A stretch of 34,448 bases of DNA from a virus: IMG/VR virus record IMGVR_UViG_3300027746_000535, positions 1 to 34,448 of that record; one strand, given 5' to 3'. Shown one piece after another: positions 7,578-15,004 of the stretch. The notes beneath the pieces were generated by a model that saw nothing but the letters and a program-made list of their open reading frames with translations, was not told the origin of the DNA and ran no database searches. Each line of letters begins with the position of its first letter. Position 1 is the first letter of the stretch. The position numbers were made by a program, and so were the translations under genes.

Positions 7578-8765
7578 TTACACTCCTAGAGCGTCTTTAA
7601 GACGCAAGGTTTCCTCGTTCCAAACTTTTTTACGCTTCTTACCCGTGGACGGGCCTTCAATTTCACCAGCCCCACGGGATGATGTCAACCCTGTTGTTGT
7701 ACCTAAAGCCTGACCTAAAACAGTAGTGGAGGTAGGCTTAGTGGGTGCTTTCGGTTGCTTGCCGCCAAGGATAAACAGGTTTGGCTTGTAAGGCTTGTCT
7801 TCTGCTGGCTTTTCCTCTGGCTTTTCTTCTGCTACTGCTGCTGGTTCTTCCACTGCCGCAGGCTTTTCTACTTCCGCAACATTTAAAGGTGTCTCTTCTC
7901 TCTTATTAGTAATAGTTACATCATCTAGCTGGACAGGTGTATCAATAATATCTGTGCTTGTAATTTCTAGTGGCGGTCTTTGTGCAGTAACTACAACATC
8001 CTGTAACTTAGGATTACCAGCATCGGATACCACACCAGTATCTAACGAAGCGTACTGAACACCACCCGCCATTGAAGCATCTTCAGATTTAAGAGGAATA
8101 CCTCTTAAAGTGTCTGAAACATCTGCTTTTGCTTGACTGCCTAATTCTCCTGCTGCTCCAGCAAGCGCACCTGTAACTCCACCTGTTACTCCACCAGCAA
8201 CAGCAGAGCCTAAGACTCTTCCTGTTGAACGTGTGTAATCTTCTCCACCCAATTGATACGCAGAAGATGCAGCAGAGCCTGCTAACGCCCCTGTCATGTT
8301 GTTGATAATGTCTTGTTCTGTTCCACCTGCCGCAGCAGTTTTTAACGCAGAAGCACCAGCAGATGTAATCATGTCTGACACGGCTGGATTACCAATAACG
8401 GCATTGATTTCTTTTGCAGCAGCAGGAGAATACCCGCTTACTGTTGCAGTTACTATAGAATTTTTAAGAGCTTGTTCGATTGGTACACCTTGAGCCACTT
8501 GAGCAGCCGTGCTTGCAATAGCAGTTCCAATGTACGTTGCTGCCGCTTCACCAGTAACAATACCCGCTGCCATCAATTGACTACCTATAGCAGAACCAAT
8601 ACCAGGCAAAGCAACAGACAATGCAACAGCCGCAATTACTGCGGCATTTTTATTTACAAATTTTTCAACAGGTTGGAAAATATCCGTTAATGTTTTGGAT
8701 ATGGCTTTTTCTACAGGTTGGAAAATTTCTGTAGCAGCATCTTCTAATTTTTTAAGTGCGCCCAT
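7578..8765 (-). CDS. Internal virion protein with Gly/Ala-rich hydrophobic core, 395 residues
   Basis: Residues 40-215 are nearly all small hydrophobic residues (for example AAVIAAVALSVALPGIGSAIG at 41-61; VLGSAVAGGVTGGVTGALAGAAG at 184-206), which suggests insertion into or across a membrane during DNA ejection. The N-terminus holds a 15-residue repeat (TEIFQPVEK at 12-20, TDIFQPVEK at 27-35). Two short motifs, LQDVVVTAQR (254-263) and LDDVTITNKRE (280-290), resemble the plug motif of TonB-dependent receptors. A Glu/Pro/Ala-rich linker and a basic C-terminus (TGKKRKKVW) follow. Role inferred from composition and location. Confidence 0.55.
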   Translation of the reverse strand: MGALKKLEDAATEIFQPVEKAISKTLTDIFQPVEKFVNKNAAVIAAVALSVALPGIGSAIGSQLMAAGIVTGEAAATYIGTAIASTAAQVAQGVPIEQALKNSIVTATVSGYSPAAAKEINAVIGNPAVSDMITSAGASALKTAAAGGTEQDIINNMTGALAGSAASSAYQLGGEDYTRSTGRVLGSAVAGGVTGGVTGALAGAAGELGSQAKADVSDTLRGIPLKSEDASMAGGVQYASLDTGVVSDAGNPKLQDVVVTAQRPPLEITSTDIIDTPVQLDDVTITNKREETPLNVAEVEKPAAVEEPAAVAEEKPEEKPAEDKPYKPNLFILGGKQPKAPTKPTSTTVLGQALGTTTGLTSSRGAGEIEGPSTGKKRKKVWNEETLRLKDALGV

Positions 8766-8767
8766 TT

Positions 8768-9163
8768 TTAACCTTTCAAGTCAAAAGTCATTTCGTATGT
8801 ACGGTCTATACCTTGGTCTATCTTTTTGACATTTGCAGGTACAGGAGAATACTTAGCTAATTCATTGATTTTGGGGTTGTCATAGTGTGTTACAGCACCC
8901 TTAACTTTGCCCCGCAATTTGGTCAAAAACTCAGTCAAACTTGTAGTTAAATCTTCTCCGCTGCCACCGTTGACCGTATGAAACTCAATTGTTCCGTCTT
9001 GCAAAGGGCGAAAAATGATTAAAACTTTTCCAATAACAGTGTGCAATCCACCTTGTTTTACATACATATCAAAGTTTTGCTTTACTTTATCAATAGAGAT
9101 ATTCCTACCCGCATTGTTTTTTGCGTTGTCAGCATCAATAATTTGTGCAATGTTGGCATCCAT
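8768..9163 (-). CDS. Hypothetical 131-residue protein in the virion cluster
   Basis: A mixed alpha/beta protein. The centre (KVLIIFRPLQDGTIEFHTVNGGSGEDLTTSLTEFLTKLRGK, about 46-86) alternates strands with a helix and recalls the small GNAT-like protein found near internal core genes of T7-type phages. I do not see a clear acetyl-CoA loop, so this is only a suggestion. It is 2 bases downstream of the 112-residue gene and 2 bases upstream of the Gly/Ala-rich virion protein gene. Possibly an assembly factor. Confidence 0.55.
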   Translation of the reverse strand: MDANIAQIIDADNAKNNAGRNISIDKVKQNFDMYVKQGGLHTVIGKVLIIFRPLQDGTIEFHTVNGGSGEDLTTSLTEFLTKLRGKVKGAVTHYDNPKINELAKYSPVPANVKKIDQGIDRTYEMTFDLKG

Positions 9164-9164
9164 A

Positions 9165-9497
9165 TTAAACTCCTAAGGCGGCTGCTATTTGTTCGTGAAT
9201 AGATAGGTGTACACCTAACCAATCATAGAAGTCTTCTTCTACATTCCAATCAGCATCTAACAACTGAAACGGATTGTCAAGCGTCAGGATAGAAGCTAGA
9301 GACTCATGCTCTTGGTTATGCACAAACAGCCAGTCATCAAGGTTTTCGGGGCTGGCATCTGTTATAGGATACTTAGGGTAGGTCACTCCCGTATCAGTAA
9401 TAATCTGGTGAAACAAACGATGCTGCACACCGTTCTCAAACAGCATCTCCGCAAGGCCATCTTTGTCGCCAAACTTGACGTAACTTAAAACATCCAT
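9165..9497 (-). CDS. Hypothetical 110-residue acidic protein
   Basis: Preferred start ATG at 9495..9497; a TTG at 9503 overlapping the upstream TGA would add two residues. The product is acidic, aromatic and helical, with two His-containing stretches, HNQEHESLASIL and LSIHEQIAAAL, near the C-terminal half. I remember similar proteins beside internal virion genes but no named function. Co-directional and tightly packed with its neighbours. Confidence 0.55.
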   Translation of the reverse strand: MDVLSYVKFGDKDGLAEMLFENGVQHRLFHQIITDTGVTYPKYPITDASPENLDDWLFVHNQEHESLASILTLDNPFQLLDADWNVEEDFYDWLGVHLSIHEQIAAALGV

Positions 9498-9499
9498 GT

Positions 9500-9679
9500 T
9501 CAAGGTTCGTCCCCACCTTTTCTGAAGAACTCATTACGGATAAGAATGTAAATCTTTAGCACGGTAAAGATGAGAGTAGCCCACACCATCAAGTCATACG
9601 ATGTAAAGTGACTTGCAATAGTCCCTGCCCAAATAATGAGCAAGTCTACAAAAGATGTGTTATTAGTGTCTTGTTCCAT
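9500..9679 (-). CDS. 59-residue single- or double-pass membrane protein
   Basis: Found by reading the gap between annotated-size frames. It starts MEQDTNNTSFVDLLIIWAGT and ends IRNEFFRKGGDEP. Hydrophobic stretches are at about 11-25 and 30-48 (LMVWATLIFTVLKIYILI), with a basic C-terminal end. The ATG lies directly after the upstream tail gene's reading direction begins (9681 is that gene's last base), and its stop overlaps the TTG alternative start of the next gene. The function is unknown; a holin-like or virion membrane protein is possible. Confidence 0.6.
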   Translation of the reverse strand: MEQDTNNTSFVDLLIIWAGTIASHFTSYDLMVWATLIFTVLKIYILIRNEFFRKGGDEP

Positions 9680-9680
9680 G

Positions 9681-10625
9681 TCAAACAGCGTAGTAAGGCA
9701 CTTTTACTACTGTGCCGTTAAGGTCAAAACTAAAGAATCCAGCAGGCACTAGCAACAAGCTAGACGTTGCAAATGTTGCACTAGAAGACGTAGTGCTTGT
9801 GAAGTTGGTAGTCTGTGCATTTACGTTACCGCCAGTGATAGTCACACTGGTAGAGTTTTGCAAAGCCATGTTGCCAAGGCCTGTGACGTTGGCGTTGGGT
9901 ACGTTGGCTAGTGAGATGGTAACGTTAGCAGACAGGTTGCCACCACCAGTAAGCAGTCCTCCTGCTATCACATTGACCGTGTTGGGTACTGCGCTAGGCA
10001 CATTTGCAATAGGAACAGTGGTAAGACCTATGGTTACGTTGCTAGAGAGGTTGCCACCGCCTGTTAACAATCCACTTGCAATGATGTTTACAGTGTTGGG
10101 AACAGCACTAGGAACATTGGCTATGGGTACGGTAGTCAACCCGATAGTCACATTGCTGGTAAGTGGGCCACCACCAGTAAGGAGTCCAGAGGTTAAGACG
10201 TTGACAGTATTAGGCACAGCACCCGGCACATTAGCCACAGGTACGCTGGTAAGACCTAGTGTTACGTTAGCATTTAGCCTACCACCACCAGTAAGTAAAC
10301 CACTGGATAAGACATAGGTAGTGTTGGCAGTAGCGCCTACACTGTTGGCATCTAGAACAACAATACCCGTCTGACCATTGACAGACTGCACAGCATCTGT
10401 GTTGTCAATCTTTTGCCATACAGTACCGTTGAATACGGCAAGGTCACCTATCTGCCAATCGGTGATGCCGTTAAGGTTAGTGCTACCAGCTACAGAAACG
10501 TAGTAGTAGTCACCCTTGTTTCCAACACTAGAGGTAAGCGTAGGCGTGTTAGAGCTGGCATCCCAAGTCCCTTTATAGACAAGAGCGCCAACAAGATTAC
10601 CTAGACCGCTTACCGTCTTTAACAT
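9681..10625 (-). CDS. Tail fibre / appendage protein with 38-residue repeats
   Basis: 314 residues. After an N-terminal part with YKGTWDASSNTPTL and WQIGDLAVFNGTVWQKID (a carbohydrate-binding-like or fibre-head pattern) and the segment VQSVNGQTGIVVLDA common in phage fibres, residues 109-249 are a near-perfect 38-residue repeat beginning GLLTGGG. The C-terminus is Ser/Thr-rich and ends VPYYAV. Repeated beta structure of this type forms trimeric shafts. A 16-base palindrome covers its start codon (10618..10633), and the oppositely oriented HNH gene begins 36 bases upstream. Confidence 0.7.
   Translation of the reverse strand: MLKTVSGLGNLVGALVYKGTWDASSNTPTLTSSVGNKGDYYYVSVAGSTNLNGITDWQIGDLAVFNGTVWQKIDNTDAVQSVNGQTGIVVLDANSVGATANTTYVLSSGLLTGGGRLNANVTLGLTSVPVANVPGAVPNTVNVLTSGLLTGGGPLTSNVTIGLTTVPIANVPSAVPNTVNIIASGLLTGGGNLSSNVTIGLTTVPIANVPSAVPNTVNVIAGGLLTGGGNLSANVTISLANVPNANVTGLGNMALQNSTSVTITGGNVNAQTTNFTSTTSSSATFATSSLLLVPAGFFSFDLNGTVVKVPYYAV
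9879..10301 (-). repeat. Tandem repeat encoding 38-residue fibre units
   Basis: Four copies of GLLTGGG start at residues 109, 147, 185 and 223 of the tail protein, a constant 38-residue (114-base) period; the fourth unit is partial. Each unit has the plan GLLTGGGxLxxNVTIGLTxVPIANVPxAVPNTVN. The middle two units are most alike, a sign of recent duplication or gene conversion. Confidence 0.85.
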
Positions 10626-10660
10626 GTGTTAAACTCCATCTACCGATGAAAGGATTTTGT

Positions 10661-11116
10661 ATGAATAAAGTTTGCAACTGGTGTCATCAAACAAAACCAA
10701 TTGATAGTTTTTCAAGACATCCATATATGACTGACGGTTATTTGCATCAATGCAAGTCATGCCGTAACGAATGCGTAAAAAAACATAGACAAAAACCCGA
10801 AGTAAAACTACGAAGAAAACTTGAAAAACAAAATCCAGAAGTAAAAAAACGCTACAAAAAAACTGAAAAAGGCCGCATAGCAAACGCAAGATACAAGCCT
10901 CCAAAAGAAAAAATGGCTGCAAAAAACGCAATAAACTACGCTTTAAGAACTGGAAAAATTGCAAGGCAACCATGTTTTCTTTGCGGAGAGAAGGCTCAAG
11001 CACATCATTCTTCTTATGCTCCAGACATGAGGCTTGATGTGACATGGCTTTGTCAAGACCATCACAACCAGCTTCACATTGAACATGAGAATAAAAAATC
11101 ATGGGTTAATACCTAG
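10661..11116 (+). CDS. HNH endonuclease (probable free-standing homing endonuclease)
   Basis: 151 residues from the ATG at 10661, which has AAAGGA at good spacing; an ATG at 10646 is less well placed. The N-terminal zinc module has Cys5, Cys8, Cys31 and Cys34. A Lys/Arg-rich linker follows (about 40-90), then an HNH core: CFLCGE (Cys105, Cys108), AHHSSYAPDMRLDVTWLC with His115/His116, and CQDHHNQLH (Cys131, His134, His139). It is the only plus-strand gene inside the 25-kb minus arm and is visibly richer in A than its neighbours, both signs of an inserted selfish gene. It converges on the gene ending at 11119. Confidence 0.85.
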   Translation: MNKVCNWCHQTKPIDSFSRHPYMTDGYLHQCKSCRNECVKKHRQKPEVKLRRKLEKQNPEVKKRYKKTEKGRIANARYKPPKEKMAAKNAINYALRTGKIARQPCFLCGEKAQAHHSSYAPDMRLDVTWLCQDHHNQLHIEHENKKSWVNT

Positions 11117-11118
11117 TA

Positions 11119-11451
11119 TCACGAGCCGTCGCCGGGGGTCACATACACCACAGCCGTGCTAGTGCTTGTCAGGCCTGTGAAGTAAGCGTTGGGTTGAAAG
11201 GTAAGGATTTCGTCTGTACCCGCAAGTAGAGGAATACTGTTACCCGTACTGGTGACAGCAACCGCACTATTGCCTGCTTGTGCAGAGGTAGTACCTACAC
11301 CCATAAACACAGTCACAGAGCCTGCGTTAAGAACACGGTACTGGTTACCGCCTAACGTGCTAGATAAGGCCTGCACAGGCGTAGGAACGCTAGTGGCTGC
11401 GGTAAACGCAACTGTGTTACCAGATGGACAAAAAGGTGCATTTACGCTCAT
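11119..11451 (-). CDS. Small beta-rich virion protein (paralogue of 2570..2920)
   Basis: 110 residues from an ATG that overlaps the upstream stop (ATGA at 11448..11451); a start 12 bases earlier is less likely. Alternating Thr/Val/Ala strands suggest a small beta-sandwich: NQYRVLNAGSVTVFMGVGTT, then a C-terminal STAVVYVTPGDGS. The C-terminus and strand order resemble the 116-residue protein at 2570..2920. Likely a tail-tip or decoration protein. Its 3' end faces the HNH gene with 2 bases between the stops. Confidence 0.6.
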   Translation of the reverse strand: MSVNAPFCPSGNTVAFTAATSVPTPVQALSSTLGGNQYRVLNAGSVTVFMGVGTTSAQAGNSAVAVTSTGNSIPLLAGTDEILTFQPNAYFTGLTSTSTAVVYVTPGDGS

Positions 11452-11777
11452 GCTTGACTCCAAGGTAGTGCCAGTGAAACCACAGGCGGGTTTATCAAAT
11501 CAGCAATCTTGAGTTTTACTTTTGCCTCTACATCGCTCTTCTCTACACTGCTAGACCACACCCAAGCAAGTACATCATCAGGCGTGAGGTCTTTGTACTC
11601 TACAAAGTTACCGCCTTTGTAGACAAACTCACATACACCAAAGTCAGAGGCAGAGTAAGTCTGGTCATCTTGCTCTTGTTCAACAGAACATATCCAGTGA
11701 ACCTCTGTAACAACACTTGTCCTACCTTCTGTTTGTGGAAGGCACTTCATTTGATTGATTGACCAAGTAGTGTTCAT
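11448..11777 (-). CDS. Hypothetical 109-residue phage protein
   Basis: It begins MNTTWSINQMKCLPQTEGRTS followed by VVTEVHWICSVEQEQ, then FGVCEFVYKGGNFVEYKDLTPDDVLAWVWSS, and ends NPPVVSLALPWSQA. I recall this order (VxxVHWxxS, TPExVLxWVW, PPxxxxxLPW) as a common phage protein family found with tail fibre genes (a DUF7936-like protein, from memory). The function is unknown; tail assembly is suggested by context. ATGA overlaps join it to both neighbours. Confidence 0.7.
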   Translation of the reverse strand: MNTTWSINQMKCLPQTEGRTSVVTEVHWICSVEQEQDDQTYSASDFGVCEFVYKGGNFVEYKDLTPDDVLAWVWSSSVEKSDVEAKVKLKIADLINPPVVSLALPWSQA

Positions 11778-11830
11778 CGTGCTTCCAGCGCCGCAATGCG
11801 GTCAGTGAGGGATGTGATGAGGGAGTTCAT
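11774..11830 (-). CDS. 18-residue coiled-coil micro-ORF
   Basis: Sequence MNSLITSLTDRIAALEAR. The ATG overlaps the TAA of the preceding gene (TAATG at 11828..11832) and its TGA overlaps the next ATG (ATGA at 11774..11777). The gap between those two genes is thus filled exactly by this frame. The heptad pattern (L-I--L-DRI-ALEAR) is that of a short leucine coiled coil. It may be a real peptide or simply a translational bridge. I cannot tell from sequence. Confidence 0.5.
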   Translation of the reverse strand: MNSLITSLTDRIAALEAR

Positions 11831-12015
11831 TACCACCCTGCTAAGTCTGTGTACTTCTGACCATCCGCACCACAGTCAGCAAGAAACTCATCCTTCTGCT
11901 CGGCAGAGTAGTTGCGGCACTTAACGCGCTTGAGTTCCGTTTCCGTTTCCTCTAGCCATGTGGCTTCAAGCGTGTTTGATTTAATATCGTGACACACTGC
12001 TGCTAAATAACTCAT
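11830..12015 (-). CDS. Hypothetical 61-residue protein
   Basis: Starts MSYLAAVCHDIKSNTLEATWL and ends GADGQKYTDLAGW. It is coupled by ATGA overlap to the tail fibre gene upstream. The segments ATWxE..ExxxVKCRNYSxEQKDEFxADxG are familiar from short proteins placed after fibre genes in freshwater phages, from memory. Probably an alpha/beta mini-protein; function unknown. It may help fibre folding or attachment. Confidence 0.65.
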   Translation of the reverse strand: MSYLAAVCHDIKSNTLEATWLEETETELKRVKCRNYSAEQKDEFLADCGADGQKYTDLAGW

Positions 12016-12992
12016 GATGTTGCTCCTTTGATGATTGCGAAGTTGATTAATAATGCTTCAGATAATGAACCTGCGGTAGTATTTTTTACAGCAATAATTG
12101 CGCTTCCTGATGCCACTAAATCAACAAAAATTTGATAACTTTGATTACTGCTGCCCGTATTGTTTTTTGTGACAATAAGACTATCAGTGGTTGAAATTAA
12201 GCTGTTATTAAAATTAAAATAAACGGTTGTGTTTGTTGCCAAAGCCGCATTGTTCATCGTAATTTGACCAGTAGGCTTATTTAAAGTAACTGAAGTTGAC
12301 TTGCTTGTAGCCTGTGTAACAGTACCACCTGAGCCTGTGCCGTAGCCAAGACCGGCAGCGGAAGTGACAAGTACGTTACCGCTGGAGTCGATACGCATGC
12401 GTTCTGTGGCTCCGACTTCAAAAGCAAGTGCGCCAACACTAGCAGGTATAACAACACCCGCGCTGTTTACACCTGTTTGTGCCAACCCAATGCGGGTGGC
12501 AGTACCACTTGCGGTTACAACATCCAACCTAGTAGTTAGCCCACTACCAGCACCCGGAGAACTCGTCCCTATCCCTACGTTCTGGCTTGCGTCTATATAG
12601 ACAGCGTTTATTCCTGCCGTAGAGATGCCTACAGAGTTGGTAGCAGGCAAGTACATCCCGTTACCCGTTACGCTAGTGCCAGTGGGGATAAGTTTTGCAG
12701 CCGTTGCCGTGCCTGTTACAGTGGTGTTGCCCTGCACAGTCTCATTGCCAGTAACAATCAGCGTCACTACGTTTGCAGTAGTTACGTTTGCAGTAGTTAT
12801 AGTTACGTTTGTTAACGTGACATTGCCGCTGCTGATAGTGACGTTAGCAAGCGTCATGTTGTTAAGCGTAGTCACGGTGTTACCCAACTGGATAGCCGTG
12901 TTGCCTAACGTGATAACGGTAGCAAAATTGCTGTCAAGCTGCGACAACGGAATAGACGATGTTGCCGTACCGAATGTATATGGGACTGCCAT
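12012..12992 (-). CDS. Tail fibre protein
   Basis: 326 residues. The N-terminal block MAVPYTFGTATSSIPLSQLDSNF is the common attachment segment of phage fibres. Asn/Thr/Val repeats (LANVTISSGNVTLTNVTITTANVTTANVV, about 48-76) follow, then the shaft motifs AVYIDASQNVGIGTSSP (about 129-145) and ATERMRIDSSGNVLV (about 194-208), which recur in trimeric beta-helical fibres and precede chaperone-type ends. The C-terminus is a beta-rich head. No chaperone self-cleavage domain is visible. The protein probably binds the host surface. Confidence 0.75.
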   Translation of the reverse strand: MAVPYTFGTATSSIPLSQLDSNFATVITLGNTAIQLGNTVTTLNNMTLANVTISSGNVTLTNVTITTANVTTANVVTLIVTGNETVQGNTTVTGTATAAKLIPTGTSVTGNGMYLPATNSVGISTAGINAVYIDASQNVGIGTSSPGAGSGLTTRLDVVTASGTATRIGLAQTGVNSAGVVIPASVGALAFEVGATERMRIDSSGNVLVTSAAGLGYGTGSGGTVTQATSKSTSVTLNKPTGQITMNNAALATNTTVYFNFNNSLISTTDSLIVTKNNTGSSNQSYQIFVDLVASGSAIIAVKNTTAGSLSEALLINFAIIKGATS

Positions 12993-15002
12993 TTAGAACC
13001 TCACTCTCAATTCATGTTCAAACTCAAACGTGTTGTACACAAAGCTGGCGCTGTTACTTGTGATGGTCAAGCCTAAATACTTGCCGTATTGCTGCGCGTC
13101 ACTCTTGTACAGGGCGTAACCGTTGGACGTAAGCCAACCAATAATTGCACTGCTGTTATTTATCCAAGGTATAGCTGCACCGCTATTGTTATACCAAATA
13201 ACACTGTTGTCTAGCGTGTAAACCGGGCTAGAACCTTTCTCACTATCTACGGTTACGTTGATAGATGCTGCGTTGGCAAGTGTGGCCTCTATGCCAAACT
13301 TCAAAGCCTGCTTGGTACGGATGGGGTCATCCATAGGCATTAAGGCCGTGCGGATGGTGCTAGACACATTGCCAGTGGCATCACTGTAGAGCCGGTATAG
13401 GTCTGTGCCGGTAGTGCCGTACAGGTTAATTAGCCCGGACAAGGGAACAGACGTAATGTAAGTCAGGCTTCCTTGGCTAGAAATAAACCACTTCTTCTCA
13501 AAGAACACTGCCTGTATAGAGCGAGGGCTAGATAGCGGGTCATTGTAGGTAAAGGAAAAAGCTGCACACAGGATGTTGTTCAGCAGAACCTGACCGGCAG
13601 ACACAGGCTTTGTGAAGTCTATGTACGGAAAGATACCGTCTAGCTGGTCAGAAATCTTGCTAGTAGTAGAGCCAACCAGAGCGTAAATGCCGTAATCGTT
13701 CATGAACAAAACGGAACGGAAGTACGGGAAGATGGCGTAAATACGTTTTGTACCTACGCTGGCGCTGACGTTGGTATTGGTGAATAAGGTTGCACCACTG
13801 GTGGTAACCCGCAAATCCGAGAACACGTTAATGCTGTCATCACCAAAGATGTACAAGAAGTTATTGGCAGAAAGCAGGCCTTTAATGTTGCCGTGCAGCG
13901 TAGAGTCTGTCAGAACTAGAGAACCAGCAGACACAGATGTAAAGTCACTGTAGCTTCCAGCCGCAGAGTAATACACAGTACGTCCAGCCGCTACCCATGC
14001 CCTGCCAGAGAAGGTAGCAACATCAACTATCTGGTCAAGGTTGATTACTCCAGTAGCAGTAGCACCAGAGCCGGGTGAACCGCTGCTGTCGGCAATAATT
14101 ACAGCTACGTTGGAGGTAGAGGTGTATCCAGCGCCGGGGTTGGACATCAAAATTTGGGTAATCAGACCTCCGCTAACAATAGCGTTGGCAGTTGCCCGTG
14201 TTGTCCAGCCGCTTGCATCTCCAATAGTGATTGTGACGTTAGCAGAGTTGGTGTATCCCGTGCCAGATGTGTTCATCACTACCGACACTGTACCTGTTTT
14301 AAACGTGACTAGAGAGGCAATAGCAGTAGCACTGGTAGTTGCTCCACCACCAGAGATAGTTACGGTAGGAGGTAGCGTATATCCTTGACCAGCATTTGTC
14401 AGAGTAATTGTGCTTATTACATTGGCTAAGACAGTAGCTGTAGCTGTTGCTTGCACATTGCCGGTAGTCTCTTGCGGGGCAGAAAGGGTAACGCTAGGGG
14501 TTGAGGTATATCCAGCACCAGCACTTCTAACTCCTATAAAGCCTACAGCGCCTATGCTGGAGACATTGGCTCCATCCCAAGTAAACAAACCCTTATCCGG
14601 GTCACCAATGATGACGCGCTGGTTCTTGTACTGGGCAGCAGATACATTGCCAGAAGAGAACGTACCCGCAGCGGCTACATTTCCTATGTTAGCAGTACCG
14701 CTGGTGTCTAGCTTGACGTACTGTGACCTACCATTAGTCTCAAACCCCAAGATGTAGTCATTGACATCAATGTTGGCAGAGGTAAGAAAACTGACCGTGT
14801 TTGCAAAAGCAATGACGTTGTTGCTGGCATCTTTGACGGTAGATTGAGCGGGGATAACTTTAATGTTGCCGTGACCAATCGGCATTGCGTTCTCAATCCA
14901 CGCGAACTCATCTTCCTTTATCGCCGTTCTATTAGCCTTTGTGTTTAGGCTAGTAAAGTTCTTGACGACAGCATACGACTTTTTTTGCTCTGCTGCTGCC
15001 AT
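12993..15002 (-). CDS. Tail nozzle / tubular-B-like protein
   Basis: 669 residues. N-terminal FTSLNTKANRTAIKEDEFAWIENAMPIGHGNIKVIPAQ (about 16-53) is characteristic of podovirus stabilisation/nozzle proteins of the T7 gp12 or P22 gp10 type. Beta-propeller-like strands follow (FLYIFGDDSINVFSDLR; VLFMNDYGIYALVGSTTSKISDQLDGIFPYID). Residues about 155-320 carry an inserted run of four GYT repeats. The C-terminus FVYNTFEFEHELRVRF is a typical nozzle end. Preceded by the adaptor gene, as expected for the neck and tail. Confidence 0.75.
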   Translation of the reverse strand: MAAAEQKKSYAVVKNFTSLNTKANRTAIKEDEFAWIENAMPIGHGNIKVIPAQSTVKDASNNVIAFANTVSFLTSANIDVNDYILGFETNGRSQYVKLDTSGTANIGNVAAAGTFSSGNVSAAQYKNQRVIIGDPDKGLFTWDGANVSSIGAVGFIGVRSAGAGYTSTPSVTLSAPQETTGNVQATATATVLANVISTITLTNAGQGYTLPPTVTISGGGATTSATAIASLVTFKTGTVSVVMNTSGTGYTNSANVTITIGDASGWTTRATANAIVSGGLITQILMSNPGAGYTSTSNVAVIIADSSGSPGSGATATGVINLDQIVDVATFSGRAWVAAGRTVYYSAAGSYSDFTSVSAGSLVLTDSTLHGNIKGLLSANNFLYIFGDDSINVFSDLRVTTSGATLFTNTNVSASVGTKRIYAIFPYFRSVLFMNDYGIYALVGSTTSKISDQLDGIFPYIDFTKPVSAGQVLLNNILCAAFSFTYNDPLSSPRSIQAVFFEKKWFISSQGSLTYITSVPLSGLINLYGTTGTDLYRLYSDATGNVSSTIRTALMPMDDPIRTKQALKFGIEATLANAASINVTVDSEKGSSPVYTLDNSVIWYNNSGAAIPWINNSSAIIGWLTSNGYALYKSDAQQYGKYLGLTITSNSASFVYNTFEFEHELRVRF
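14043..14540 (-). repeat. Four GYT repeats inside the nozzle protein
   Basis: The tripeptide GYT occurs at residues 164, 208, 249 and 292 of the nozzle protein, 44, 41 and 43 residues apart. Each copy has the plan (I/V)xxxSGGxI(T)xIxLxNxGxGYTxxxxVTI(T/S)xxx. The same unit is widespread in phage neck, fibre and baseplate proteins. Here it forms a separate beta domain inserted between the start and the propeller-like part. Confidence 0.8.
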
Positions 15003-15004
15003 GA

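Noticed and set aside
9712-10317. Plus-strand frame of 201 codons opposite the fibre gene
   Set aside because: It merely mirrors the DNA repeats of the fibre gene; no start signal.
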